Below, in pieces: positions 8,034 to 21,119 of a DNA stretch of 48,206 bases. The translations under genes were made by a program, and so were the position numbers. The notes below the pieces were generated by a model. It did not search any database. It was not told where the DNA came from and saw only the letters and a program-made list of their open reading frames with translations. Numbering within the stretch: the first letter of the stretch is position 1; every line of letters begins with the position of its first letter. The stretch is from Streptomyces novaecaesareae (GTDB taxonomy: Bacteria; Actinomycetota; Actinomycetes; Streptomycetales; Streptomycetaceae): assembly GCF_000716875.1 (NCBI RefSeq), contig NZ_JNWQ01000054.1, positions 1 to 48,206 on the forward strand, given 5' to 3'.

Positions 8034-8267
8034 GTGAGGGGTTTCCATCGGGCCGTTCTGCTGCGGGCGGCGGCTGCCGCGCTCGCGCTCGGGGCCGCGG
8101 TCGGGGCGCACGCGGAGGTGGGGCAGGCGCTGGCCAAGCGGGCTGCCGAGCGGGCGGAGCGGGAGGCGGTGGCCTGTGCGGAGGCGGCCCGCTGGGATGC
8201 CACCGAGCGGGCCGGCGGTGCGCGGGCGGACTTCTTCGAGGTGGGGCGACAGTTCGGCTGCCGGTAG
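8034..8267 (+). CDS. small predicted secreted protein
   Basis: 77 residues. A basic start, a hydrophobic core (AVLLRAAAAALALGAAVGAHA) and an AHA cleavage-like site suggest a Sec signal peptide. The remaining 50 residues or so are charged and Ala/Glu/Arg-rich with two cysteines (VACAEAARW and the C-terminal FGCR), which could form a disulfide. GTG 8034 has AAGGGG seven bases upstream. No family was recognised. It lies beside MauE/DsbA-type redox genes, but a link is only a guess. Confidence 0.55.
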   Translation: MRGFHRAVLLRAAAAALALGAAVGAHAEVGQALAKRAAERAEREAVACAEAARWDATERAGGARADFFEVGRQFGCR

Positions 8268-8420
8268 TTCGGGTGCCGGTAGTGGGCGGTTGTTCGACGG
8301 ATTCGGACAGAACGCCAGATAGCGTCACTCATCCGGCTTAATTCCTGAATACGGAGGAACTCCTCTTCATCCCTTACGGTTCATCAGGAAGTGAACGTGT
8401 TTCCCGAGGGGGGTTCCCTG

Positions 8421-8912
8421 ATGGCCGGCCCGGCGGTGCAGCCCGGTAAGCCGGTGTCGGCCTGGAGCGAGTGGGTCGGTACGGCCGTACGGCTCGGCCT
8501 CGCGGTGGTGTGGGGCTGGGCCGGGCTGGCCAAGGTCGCCGACCCGGCGGAAGCCGCCCAGGCCGTCCGCGCCTACGAGATCCTGCCCGAGAGCCTGGTC
8601 AAGCCGATCGGCTACGGCCTGCCCTTCCTGGAGCTGGCGCTGGCCCTGCTGCTGGTGGTCGGCCTCGGTGTCCGGCTGGTCGCCGGGGTCTCGGCGCTGC
8701 TGCTGCTCGTCTTCATCGCCGGGATCACCTCCGCCTGGGCGCGCGGCATCTCCATCGACTGCGGCTGCTTCGGCGGCGGCGGGCACGTCGACGAGTCCCA
8801 GACGACGTACCTGCAGGAGATCCTGCGCGACACCGGGTTCCTGCTGCTCGCCGGGTGGCTGCTGTGGCGGCCGCGGACCCGGCTCTCGGCGGACGGCTGG
8901 CTGGCGAGCTGA
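8421..8912 (+). CDS. MauE/DoxX-family redox-associated membrane protein
   Basis: 163 residues with four membrane helices (about 18-37, 60-80, 84-103 and 132-149). The motif SIDCGCFGGGG between helices 3 and 4 is typical of MauE-type proteins, which supply or regenerate thiol oxidants. It is immediately followed by a DsbA-like thioredoxin, the usual partner. ATG 8421 has GAGGGGGG seven bases upstream; a GTG at 8391 has its only AGGAA touching it and is less likely. Confidence 0.85.
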   Translation: MAGPAVQPGKPVSAWSEWVGTAVRLGLAVVWGWAGLAKVADPAEAAQAVRAYEILPESLVKPIGYGLPFLELALALLLVVGLGVRLVAGVSALLLLVFIAGITSAWARGISIDCGCFGGGGHVDESQTTYLQEILRDTGFLLLAGWLLWRPRTRLSADGWLAS

Positions 8913-9003
8913 CCCTGCGCCGCACCCCCACTCCTGCACACCCCCACTTCCGCACCCCCACCCCCGCACCCGACGAAGGCCCCCGACTGTGGATGTCAAG
9001 GCA

Positions 9004-9867
9004 ATGAGCGAGAAGAACCGAGAAGGCAAGCGCACCGCCCGCGAGCGGATGCTGGAGCAGCGGGCGGCGGACGAGGCCTCCTCCCGGCGCAGGAAGAAGC
9101 TGATCGTCGGCGGCGCCGTGCTCGCGGTGATCGCCGCCGCCGTCATCGCCGGCGTCGTGGTGCAGAACGAGCGTTCCAAGCCGGAGACCCCGACCGCGGC
9201 CCCGGCCGGGACCATCGGGGACAAGAACCTGGTCATCCCGGTCGGGGCGGGCAACGCACCGTCCGTCCTGACGGTCTACGAGGACCCGCGGTGCCCGGCC
9301 TGCGGCAGCTTCGAGCGGGAGTTCTCGGCGACCGTCGACCAGCTGGAGGACGCCGGCAAGGTCTATACCAACTACCACCTCGTGTCGTTCATCGACCGGG
9401 CCGTGCCGGGCAAGGGCTCCAAGAACGGCGCCAACGCGCTGGCCTGCGCCCAGGAGGCCGGGCACTTCCGGGACTACCACGACGTGCTGTACCGCAACCA
9501 GCCGGACGAGACCAACGACGCCTTCGGCAACAAGGCCGTGCTGATCAACCTGGCGAAGCAGGTCGACGGCCTGGACACGCCCGAGTTCCAGGCCTGCGTC
9601 AACGACGACAAGTTCGGCGGGTGGGTCTCCTCGGTGCAGCAGGACTTCGACAAGTCCAGCTACAAGTCGACCCCGACGGTGCTGCTCAACGGCCAGCCGA
9701 TCTACCCGAAGAACGGCACCGAGGAGATCACCCCGGCCAACCTGGCGAAGTGGGTGGACGCCGCGAACCAGGGCAAGCAGCTCGGCACCGCGGGCTCGCA
9801 CGGGCAGACCCCGGCGCCGACCAGCGCCGCCTCGGAGGCCAACAACCCGTCGCCGACGGCCGGCTGA
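9004..9867 (+). CDS. DsbA-family thioredoxin-like protein, membrane-anchored
   Basis: 287 residues: a charged cytosolic start (EKNREGKRTARERM), one membrane helix (about 36-57), then an extracytoplasmic thioredoxin fold. The active-site CPAC sits in YEDPRCPACGSFEREF near residue 97-100; the cis-Pro region is KSTPTVLLNG. A Thr/Pro/Ser-rich tail closes it. Likely oxidises or isomerises disulfides in exported proteins together with the upstream MauE-like protein. In-frame GTG 8989 has a better spaced GAAGG and is an alternative start; ATG 9004 matches the usual MSEKNREGK N-terminus. Confidence 0.88.
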   Translation: MSEKNREGKRTARERMLEQRAADEASSRRRKKLIVGGAVLAVIAAAVIAGVVVQNERSKPETPTAAPAGTIGDKNLVIPVGAGNAPSVLTVYEDPRCPACGSFEREFSATVDQLEDAGKVYTNYHLVSFIDRAVPGKGSKNGANALACAQEAGHFRDYHDVLYRNQPDETNDAFGNKAVLINLAKQVDGLDTPEFQACVNDDKFGGWVSSVQQDFDKSSYKSTPTVLLNGQPIYPKNGTEEITPANLAKWVDAANQGKQLGTAGSHGQTPAPTSAASEANNPSPTAG

Positions 9868-9878
9868 GCCCCCGACCC

Positions 9879-9916
9879 GGCCGCCGCACCCTTCCCGTCC
9901 GGAGGGGGCGGCGGCC
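9879..9916 (+). terminator. terminator after the DsbA-like gene
   Basis: GGCCGCCGC / GCGGCGGCC 9-bp outer stem with a further C-run/G-run inner pairing, 11 bp after the stop. Confidence 0.7.
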
Positions 9917-9987
9917 GCCGTTGTTCGGTTTCTGTGACCCCGGGGGTGCCCGACCGGGCCCGCCGACCCTGTAGCGTCGGAACTGCC

Positions 9988-10980
9988 ATGGATATCGCCT
10001 ACATTCCCAGCCCGTCGCGGGGCGTCCTGTACCTCGGACCGGTCCCGCTGCGCGCCTACGCCTTCTGCATCATCCTCGGTGTCGTCGTCGCCGTCTGGCT
10101 CGGCAGCAAGCGCTGGGTCGCCCGGGGTGGTGCCAAGCACACGGTCGGTGACATCGCCGTGTGGGCCGTGCCGTTCGGCCTCGTCGGCGGCCGCCTCTAC
10201 CACGTGATCACCGATGGTGGCCGGCTGTACTTCGGCGAGGGGCAGAACCCCTGGAACGCCCTCAAGATCTGGGAGGGCGGCCTCGGCATCTGGGGCGCGA
10301 TCGCGCTGGGCGCGGTCGGTGCCTGGATCGGCGCCCGCCGCCGGGGCGTGCCGCTGCCCGCGTACGCCGACGCCATCGCGCCGGGCATCGCGCTCGCGCA
10401 GGCGCTGGGCCGCTGGGGCAACTACTTCAACCAGGAGCTGTACGGCCGGGAGACCACGCTGCCCTGGGGCCTGAAGATCCACAAGGTGCTGCCGGACGGC
10501 ACCGTCGTGGACGGCGTCTACCACCCGACCTTCCTGTACGAGTCGCTCTGGTGCGTCGGCGTCGCCCTGCTGGTGATCTGGGCGGACCGCCGGTTCAAGC
10601 TGGGCCACGGCCGGGCCTTCGCGCTGTACGTCGCCGCGTACACGGTGGGCCGGTTCTGGACCGAGTGGCTGCGGATCGACGACGCGCACGTCTTCTTCGG
10701 CCTGCGGCTGAACGACTGGGTGTCCATCGCGGTGTTCCTGGCCGCCGTGGCGTACCTGGTGATCGTCGGCAGGAAGCGGCCCGGCCGGGAGGACCCGGCG
10801 AGCATCGACCCGGCCGCGCACCTGGCGGAGGCCGGCGCCGCCGAGGGCGAGGAGGAGGCCGGGCCGAAGGACGAGAAGTCGTCCCGGTCCGTGGACGCGA
10901 AGTCGTCCCGGTCCGTGGACGGGAAACCGGCCGCCGTGGTCGCCGAGAAGACCGGCGAGGACGCCAAGAACCCGATCTGA
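9988..10980 (+). CDS. lgt: prolipoprotein diacylglyceryl transferase
   Basis: Moves diacylglycerol from phosphatidylglycerol to the lipobox cysteine of prolipoproteins; integral membrane protein with about seven helices. 330 residues. The Lgt signature GRWGNYFNQELYG is near residue 142-154; GGRLYHV (near 68) and HPTFLYES (near 178) are also present. WEGGLGIWGA occupies the position of the GGMSFHGG loop in enterobacteria, as in other actinobacterial forms. The C-terminal 60 residues are a charged cytosolic extension with an exact internal repeat (KSSRSVD twice). TAGCGT ten bases before the ATG may be the -10. Two lipoprotein substrates lie in this window (26035-27714 and 37115-38347). Confidence 0.95.
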   Translation: MDIAYIPSPSRGVLYLGPVPLRAYAFCIILGVVVAVWLGSKRWVARGGAKHTVGDIAVWAVPFGLVGGRLYHVITDGGRLYFGEGQNPWNALKIWEGGLGIWGAIALGAVGAWIGARRRGVPLPAYADAIAPGIALAQALGRWGNYFNQELYGRETTLPWGLKIHKVLPDGTVVDGVYHPTFLYESLWCVGVALLVIWADRRFKLGHGRAFALYVAAYTVGRFWTEWLRIDDAHVFFGLRLNDWVSIAVFLAAVAYLVIVGRKRPGREDPASIDPAAHLAEAGAAEGEEEAGPKDEKSSRSVDAKSSRSVDGKPAAVVAEKTGEDAKNPI

Positions 10981-10999
10981 CCTGGGACTTCCCCCCGAC

Positions 11000-11038
11000 T
11001 GAGGCCACCCTTCGCAGTGCTTGCGAAGGGTGGCCTCA
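11000..11038 (+). terminator. terminator of lgt
   Basis: 17-bp perfect stem (arms 11000-11016 and 11022-11038, TGAGGCCACCC... / ...GGGTGGCCTCA) with a five-base loop GTGCT. It starts 20 bp after the lgt stop and can act in both directions. Confidence 0.9.
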
Positions 11039-11044
11039 ACTGTG

Positions 11045-11063
11045 TTCGGACAGCCTTACTTTG
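11045..11063 (+). promoter_or_regulatory. possible iron-box (DmdR/IdeR-like) before the VIT gene
   Basis: The 19-mer starting TTCGGACAGCC and ending TTACTTTG matches 13 of 19 positions of a typical actinobacterial DtxR-family iron box as I remember it. It lies 66 bp before the start codon of a likely iron/manganese transporter. Match by eye only. Confidence 0.3.
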
Positions 11064-11128
11064 CTGGAAATGCCCAGGTCAGCGGGCTACGTTCAGGGCG
11101 GACGAACGACGACGGAGGGGAAGAGACG

Positions 11129-11866
11129 ATGACTGCGACCACCCTGGAACACGGGGCCGGACACCCGCCCCGGATACCCGCGGCAGACCACCACCGGGAC
11201 GTCAACGGCGGCTGGCTGCGCCCGGCCGTCTTCGGCGCGGTGGACGGCCTGGTGTCCAACTTCGCGCTGATGACCGGTGTGGTCGGCGGCGCGGTGTCCC
11301 ACGGCACGGTGATCCTGACCGGGCTGGCGGGCCTGGCGGCCGGCGCCTGCTCGATGGCGGCGGGGGAGTACACCTCGGTGGCCTCGCAGCGGGAGCTGGT
11401 GCAGGCCGAGATCGAGGTCGAGCGGCTGGAGCTGAGCCGCAACCCGCACGGCGAGCTGGCCGAGCTGGCCCAGCTGTACGTCTCGCGCGGGGTGGACCCG
11501 GACCTCGCGCACGAGGTGGCCCGGCAGCTCTCCGCCGACCCGGAGCTGGCCTTGGAGGTGCACGCCCGCGAGGAGCTGGGCGTCGACCCCACCGACCTGC
11601 CCTCGCCGCTGGTGGCGGCCGTCTCGTCGTTCCTGTGCTTCGCGCTCGGCGCGCTGCTGCCGCTGCTGCCGTACCTGCTGGGCGCGACCACGCTGCTGCC
11701 CGCGCTGCTGCTGGCGGCGGCCGGGCTGTTCCTGTGCGGGGCGGTGGTGGCCCGGGTGACGGCGCGCAGCTGGTGGTTCAGCGGGCTGCGGCAGCTGGTG
11801 CTCGGCGGGGCGGCGGCCGGGGTGACCTACCTGCTCGGCCGGCTGATCGGCGGGCATGTGGGATGA
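11129..11866 (+). CDS. VIT1/CCC1-family Fe/Mn transporter
   Basis: 245 residues of the vacuolar-iron-transporter family; the likely role is moving Fe2+ or Mn2+ across the membrane for detoxification or storage. Seen: RPAVFGAVDGLVSNFALMTG (first helix with its conserved Asp), AAGACSMAAGEYTSVASQREL (second helix with MAAGEY), a Glu-rich cytosolic metal-binding stretch (about 95-155), then three C-terminal helices. ATG 11129 has GGAGGGG ahead of it; the frame open to 11021 runs through the lgt terminator and is ignored. Confidence 0.88.
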   Translation: MTATTLEHGAGHPPRIPAADHHRDVNGGWLRPAVFGAVDGLVSNFALMTGVVGGAVSHGTVILTGLAGLAAGACSMAAGEYTSVASQRELVQAEIEVERLELSRNPHGELAELAQLYVSRGVDPDLAHEVARQLSADPELALEVHAREELGVDPTDLPSPLVAAVSSFLCFALGALLPLLPYLLGATTLLPALLLAAAGLFLCGAVVARVTARSWWFSGLRQLVLGGAAAGVTYLLGRLIGGHVG

Positions 11867-11951
11867 CCCAGACCTCTGCATGATTATGCTGGCCAATGCG
11901 TGACGTTTCACACATGGGCGTTGCGTATCGCCTGGCCTAGTCTCATCATCC

Positions 11952-11990
11952 GAGCCCCGGCGCCGCGGTTTCGCATCCGCGGGCGGGCTC
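11952..11990 (+). other. hairpin in the long gap before gltB
   Basis: GAGCCC...CCGCGG pairs with CCGCGG...GGGCTC around TTTCGCAT. The 405-bp gap 11867-12271 otherwise contains the inverted repeat at 12083-12104 and no convincing gene. The hairpin may end the VIT transcript. Confidence 0.5.
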
Positions 11991-12082
11991 CCGGGATGGA
12001 TTCGCAGGCGGCCATGATCGGCTTGTGTGGCGGTCCGGTTTCGCCCCTGTTTCATGGCGCGGAGGGTTGGGCACAATCGTCT

Positions 12083-12104
12083 GGACGTGCACTGTGGCAC
12101 GTCC
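12083..12104 (+). promoter_or_regulatory. perfect inverted repeat upstream of gltB
   Basis: GGACGTGC / GCACGTCC, eight-base arms with a six-base centre (ACTGTG), 168 bp before the gltB ATG. Size and symmetry suit a dimeric regulator; no known box was matched. Confidence 0.5.
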
Positions 12105-12271
12105 TTCTTCCCACACCCCCTGACCTGCGGCTCGTCCCGCCATGTGGACGGGATATTCCGCTTCTCGGGATCCTGGGCATCATGTAACTTGCACGACATC
12201 ACACCATCGCATCAGGGCCAACGTCGTCCCTACTTGCACCAACTTGCCGAAAGACGACGACGGGAGAGCCG

Positions 12272-16895
<4,624 letters not shown>

Positions 16896-16903
<8 letters not shown>

Positions 16904-18356
16904 CCCCAAGGGCTTCCTGACCACCGGCAAGCAGCTGGCCGAGCGCCGGCCCGTGGACGTCCGTCTGCGGGACTGGAACGAGGTCTACGTCGAACGCAGC
17001 CTCCTGCCGATCATCACCAAGCAGGCCGGCCGCTGCATGGACTGCGGCATCCCGTTCTGCCACAACGGCTGCCCGCTCGGGAACCTCATCCCCGAGTGGA
17101 ACGACCTCGCCTACCGGGACGACTTCGTCGGTGCGATCGAGCGCCTCCACGCCACCAACAACTTCCCGGAGTTCACGGGCCGCCTGTGCCCGGCGCCGTG
17201 CGAGTCCGCGTGCGTCCTCGGCATCAACCAGGACGCGGTGACCATCAAGAACGTCGAGGTCACCATCATCGACAAGGCCTGGGACCGCGGCGGCGTCACC
17301 CCGCAGATCCCCGAGCGCCTCTCCGGCAAGACCGTCGCCGTCGTCGGCTCCGGCCCGGCCGGCCTCGCCGCCGCCCAGCAGCTCACCCGGGCCGGGCACA
17401 CCGTCGTGGTGTACGAGCGGGCCGACCGGATCGGCGGACTGCTGCGCTACGGCATCCCCGAGTTCAAGATGGAGAAGCGCCACATCAACCGCCGCATCGA
17501 GCAGATGCGCGCGGAGGGCACCCGCTTCCGCACCGGCGTCCACGTCGGCGAGGACATCACCGGGCAGCAGCTGCGCGAGCGCTTCGACGCCGTCGTCGTC
17601 GCCGCCGGCGCCACCACCGCCCGCGACCTGCCGGTGCCCGGGCGCGAGCTCAAGGGCATCCACCAGGCCATGGAGTACCTGCCGCTGGCCAACAAGGTGC
17701 AGGAGGGCGACTTCGTCGAGTCCCCGATCAGCGCCAAGGGCAAGCACGTCGTGGTCATCGGCGGCGGCGACACCGGCGCCGACTGCGTCGGCACCGCCCA
17801 CCGGCAGGGGGCGGCCTCCGTCACCCAGCTGGAGATCATGCCCCGGCCCAGCGAGGAGCGCCCCGGCCACCAGCCGTGGCCGACCATGCCGATGACGTAC
17901 AAGGTCACCTCCGCCCACGAGGAGGGCGGCGAGCGGATCTACTCCGTCAACACCACCCGCTTCACCGGCGACGAGGACGGCAACGTCCAGGAACTGCACC
18001 TCGTCGAGGTGGAGTTCAAGGACGGCCGGTTCGAGCCGGTGCCCGGCACCGAACGGGCCATCCCCGCGCAGCTCGTCACCCTGGCCATGGGCTTCACCGG
18101 CACGGACGTCAAGAACGGGCTGGTCGAGCAGCTGGGAGCCGACCTCGACGCGCGAGGTAACATTGCCCGAGACGGCCGGTTCGCCACCAATGTCGATGGC
18201 GTGTACGTCTGCGGAGACGCCGGCCGAGGCCAGTCGCTGATCGTCTGGGCCATCGCGGAAGGCCGCTCGGCCGCTGCCGCGGTGGACACGTACCTGGGCG
18301 GCAAGACCCCGCTTCCCGCCCCGATCCGCCCCACGGACCGCCCCCTGGTGGTCTGA
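16896..18356 (+). CDS. gltD: glutamate synthase small subunit
   Basis: NADPH-dependent FAD/Fe-S subunit that feeds electrons to GltB. 486 residues. N-terminal cysteine clusters for 4Fe-4S centres: [17 protein letters not shown] (near 48-64) and CPAPCESAC (near 98-106). FAD-binding [15 protein letters not shown] (near 149) and NADPH-binding [14 protein letters not shown] (near 287) are present; [10 protein letters not shown] is the second FAD motif near the C-terminus. Its ATG lies inside the end of gltB, and two hairpins follow the stop. Confidence 0.96.
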
Positions 18357-18381
18357 CGGTCCGACCGGCCCACCCCGAACC

Positions 18382-18401
18382 CCCGGCGCCGCATCGCCGG
18401 G
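18382..18401 (+). terminator. first hairpin after gltD
   Basis: CCCGGCG / CGCCGGG perfect 7-bp stem, loop CCGCAT, 25 bp after the stop. Confidence 0.6.
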
Positions 18402-18499
18402 AGCTCAACCCGCTGCCCCCGCCAGCGTCGCCGGGCCAACGCGGTCTCCTGGCGCCTGCCCTCTTCCCCGACCAGTTGGAGGGCGGGCGCCGTCGCGTA

Positions 18500-18522
18500 C
18501 CCCGGAACGAGTCCTTCCGGGG
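18500..18522 (+). terminator. second hairpin after gltD
   Basis: CCCCGGAA / TTCCGGGG perfect 8-bp stem, loop CGAGTCC. The gap 18357-18714 holds this, the hairpin at 18382 and the direct repeats at 18588-18618; no gene is seen. Confidence 0.6.
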
Positions 18523-18587
18523 GCTTCGCCGTGCGCATGCCCGCCCGCGGGACCGCCGGCCTGCCCGTTCGCACGCCGAGGGTTGGT

Positions 18588-18618
18588 TCACAGCGGACGC
18601 ACAGGCTTCTCACAGCGG
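18588..18618 (+). promoter_or_regulatory. 9-bp direct repeat upstream of the XRE regulator
   Basis: TCACAGCGG at 18588-18596 and again at 18610-18618, start-to-start 22 bp (two helical turns), about 100 bp before the regulator's ATG. It could be an autoregulatory operator. Confidence 0.4.
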
Positions 18619-18714
18619 CCGGAATGCGACCCGCACGGGCTGTTGTTCGTCGGCGCCAGGTGGCAGACTGCCGCCGACGGCCGGGGGGCTGCGCAAGTGC
18701 GGAGGTTGACTTCG

Positions 18715-19581
18715 ATGGGCACGACTCAGGCAGGTGGGGGCGCCACGGTACGGCGCCTGCTGCTCGGCAGCCAACTGCGCAAACTCCGCGAGGCCAGAGG
18801 TGTCAGCCGTGAGGAAGCCGGCTACTCGATCCGCGCCTCCGAATCCAAGATCAGCCGGATGGAACTCGGCCGGGTCGGCTTCAAGGAACGCGACGTCGCC
18901 GACCTGCTGACCCTCTACGGCGTCGACGCCGAACCGGAACGCACCACCGTCCTCGGACTCGTCCACGAGGCCAACGCCAGCTCCTGGTGGCACGAGTACG
19001 GCGACGTCCTGCCCGGCTGGTTCCAGAACTACCTCGGCCTGGAAGAAGCCGCCACCGAGATCCACAGCTACGAGGTCCAGTTCGTCCACGGCCTGCTGCA
19101 GACCGCCGACTACGCCCGGGCCGTCGTCACCGCCGGCAGCCACGACCACCGCGCCGAGGACATCGAACGCCGGGTCGACGTCCGGCTCAAGCGCCAGACG
19201 GTGCTCACCGGCGAACAGGCGCCGCAACTCGTAGCCGTCCTGGACGAAGCCGCGCTGCGCCGCCCCTGGGGCGGGCCCGAGCTGATGCGCGGCCAGCTGG
19301 ACCGGCTCCTGGAACTCGGCGAACTGCCCAACGTCCGACTGCAGGTGCTGCCGCTCGGCAACGCCGGGCTGAGCGCCGAGAGCGGCGCGTTCACCGTGCT
19401 GGGCTTCGCCGAGCAGGAACTGTCCGACGTCGTCTACCTGGAGCAGTTCACCACCGCCCTCTACCTCGACAAGCCCGCCGAGGTCACCGAGTACCGGCAC
19501 GCCATGGACGACCTGCTCGCCGACAGCCTGGATCCGGAAAGCACCAGGGAATTGCTCCACGCGGTACGCCAGGAGCTGTAA
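18715..19581 (+). CDS. XRE-type regulator with DUF5753 domain
   Basis: 288 residues. The N-terminal helix-turn-helix (LGSQLRKLREARGVSREEAGY...ESKISRMELGRV, about 14-50) is followed by a DUF5753 sensor-like domain from about residue 90 (WWHEYGDVLPGWFQNYLGLEEAAT...VHGLLQTADYARAV). This pair is massively amplified in streptomycetes and often controls an adjacent gene. GGAGG stands nine bases before ATG 18715. The aldehyde dehydrogenase begins 49 bp later on the same strand and could be its target. Ligand unknown. Confidence 0.9.
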   Translation: MGTTQAGGGATVRRLLLGSQLRKLREARGVSREEAGYSIRASESKISRMELGRVGFKERDVADLLTLYGVDAEPERTTVLGLVHEANASSWWHEYGDVLPGWFQNYLGLEEAATEIHSYEVQFVHGLLQTADYARAVVTAGSHDHRAEDIERRVDVRLKRQTVLTGEQAPQLVAVLDEAALRRPWGGPELMRGQLDRLLELGELPNVRLQVLPLGNAGLSAESGAFTVLGFAEQELSDVVYLEQFTTALYLDKPAEVTEYRHAMDDLLADSLDPESTRELLHAVRQEL

Positions 19582-19630
19582 CACGTCAGTACGATGATGT
19601 CCCATCAGGTCGGTGCATGAGAGGGATCAG

Positions 19631-21088
19631 ATGTCGTACTTCTCCGAGTTGGCGCTGCAGTACATCGACGGCGAATGGTGCAGCGGCAGCGGCTCCTGGG
19701 ACATCGTCGACGTCGACCCCTACACCGGCGACAAACTCGCCACCATCACCGTCGCCACCGTCGCCGAGGTCGACCGCGCCTACCGCGCCGCCGAACGCGC
19801 CCAGAAGGCATGGGCCGCCACCAGCCCCTACCAGCGGCGACTCGTCTTCGAGCGCGCGCTTCGCCTGTTCGAGGAGCGCGAGCCGGAGATCGTCGCCGCG
19901 ATCATGGCCGAACTCGGCGGCACCGCACTCAAGGCGGGCTTCGAACTCTCCCTGGTCAAGGACATGCTGCGGGAATGCCTGCACCTGTCCGTGGCCGCCG
20001 AGGGCCGACTGCTGCCCTCGACCACGCCCGGCAAGGAGAACCGGCTCTACCGGCTGCCGGTCGGCGTCGTCGGCGTGATCAGCCCCTTCAACTTCCCGCT
20101 GTTCCTCGCCCTCAAGGCCGTCGCCCCGGCCCTCGCCCTCGGCAACGGCGTCGTCCTCAAGCCGCACCAGGAGACCCCGGTCGTCGGCGGCGGCCTGATC
20201 GCGAAGATCTTCGAGGACGCGGGCCTGCCGCCCGGCCTGCTCAACGTCGTGATCACCGACATCGCCGAGATCGGCGACAGCTTCATCGACCACCCCGTCC
20301 CCAAGGTGATCTCCTTCACCGGCTCCGACAAGGTCGGCCGGCACGTCGGCACCGTCGCCGCCGCGCACTTCAAGCGCTCCGTCCTGGAACTCGGCGGCAA
20401 CAGCGCACTGATCGTGCTCGACGACGCCGACCTCGACTACGCCGTGGACGCGGCCGTGTTCAGCCGCTTCGTCCACCAGGGCCAGGTCTGCATGTCCGCC
20501 AACCGCGTCCTGGTGGACCGCAGCGTCGAGGCCGAGTTCACCGAGAAGTTCGTCGCCAAGGTCGCCTCGCTCACTGTCGGCGACCCGAAGGACCCGGCCA
20601 CCCACATCGGCCCGCTGATCAACTCCGTCCAGGCCGACGCCCTCTCCACCCAGATCGACCAGGCGATCACCGCCGGCGCCACCGCACTGCTGCGCGGCAC
20701 CACCACCGGCAGCCTGATGGCGCCGACCGTCCTCACCGGCCTCGCCGAGGACGCGCCCATCCTGCAGCGCGAACTGTTCGGCCCGGTCGTACTGGTGGTG
20801 CCCTTCGACGGCGAGGACGAGGCCGTACGGATCGCCAACGACACGCCGTTCGGGCTCAGCGGCGCCGTCCACACCGCGGACCTCGAACGCGGCGTGCGGT
20901 TCGCGCAGCGGATCGAGACCGGCATGATCCACGTCAACGGCGGGACCATCGCGGACGAGCCGAGCGTGCCCTTCGGCGGGGAGAAGAACTCCGGCGTCGG
21001 ACGGCTCAACGGAGAGTCCACCGTGGACGCCTTCACCACCCTGAAGTGGATCTCGGTACAGCACGGGCGGGCGGCGTTCCCGTTCTGA
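19631..21088 (+). CDS. aldehyde dehydrogenase family protein
   Basis: NAD(P)-dependent oxidation of an aldehyde to its acid; 485 residues, full length. Rossmann and active-site features: VGVISPFNFPLFLALK (near 140), SFTGSDKVGRHVG (near 230), Glu253 in LELGGNSALI, and nucleophile Cys287 in GQVCMSANR. The oligomerisation tail ends PFGGEKNSGVGRLNGE. The sequence resembles the benzaldehyde/vanillin-type subgroup, but the substrate cannot be told. ATG 19631 is preferred over 19613 because GAGAGGG precedes it. Confidence 0.92.
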   Translation: MSYFSELALQYIDGEWCSGSGSWDIVDVDPYTGDKLATITVATVAEVDRAYRAAERAQKAWAATSPYQRRLVFERALRLFEEREPEIVAAIMAELGGTALKAGFELSLVKDMLRECLHLSVAAEGRLLPSTTPGKENRLYRLPVGVVGVISPFNFPLFLALKAVAPALALGNGVVLKPHQETPVVGGGLIAKIFEDAGLPPGLLNVVITDIAEIGDSFIDHPVPKVISFTGSDKVGRHVGTVAAAHFKRSVLELGGNSALIVLDDADLDYAVDAAVFSRFVHQGQVCMSANRVLVDRSVEAEFTEKFVAKVASLTVGDPKDPATHIGPLINSVQADALSTQIDQAITAGATALLRGTTTGSLMAPTVLTGLAEDAPILQRELFGPVVLVVPFDGEDEAVRIANDTPFGLSGAVHTADLERGVRFAQRIETGMIHVNGGTIADEPSVPFGGEKNSGVGRLNGESTVDAFTTLKWISVQHGRAAFPF

Positions 21089-21119
21089 TCCCTGCTGATC
21101 CCGTACCGGAAACGGACGT

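Noticed and set aside
11890..11935. GlnR box before gltB
   Set aside because: A lone GAAAC-type half-site (minus strand) without a correctly spaced GTNAC partner.
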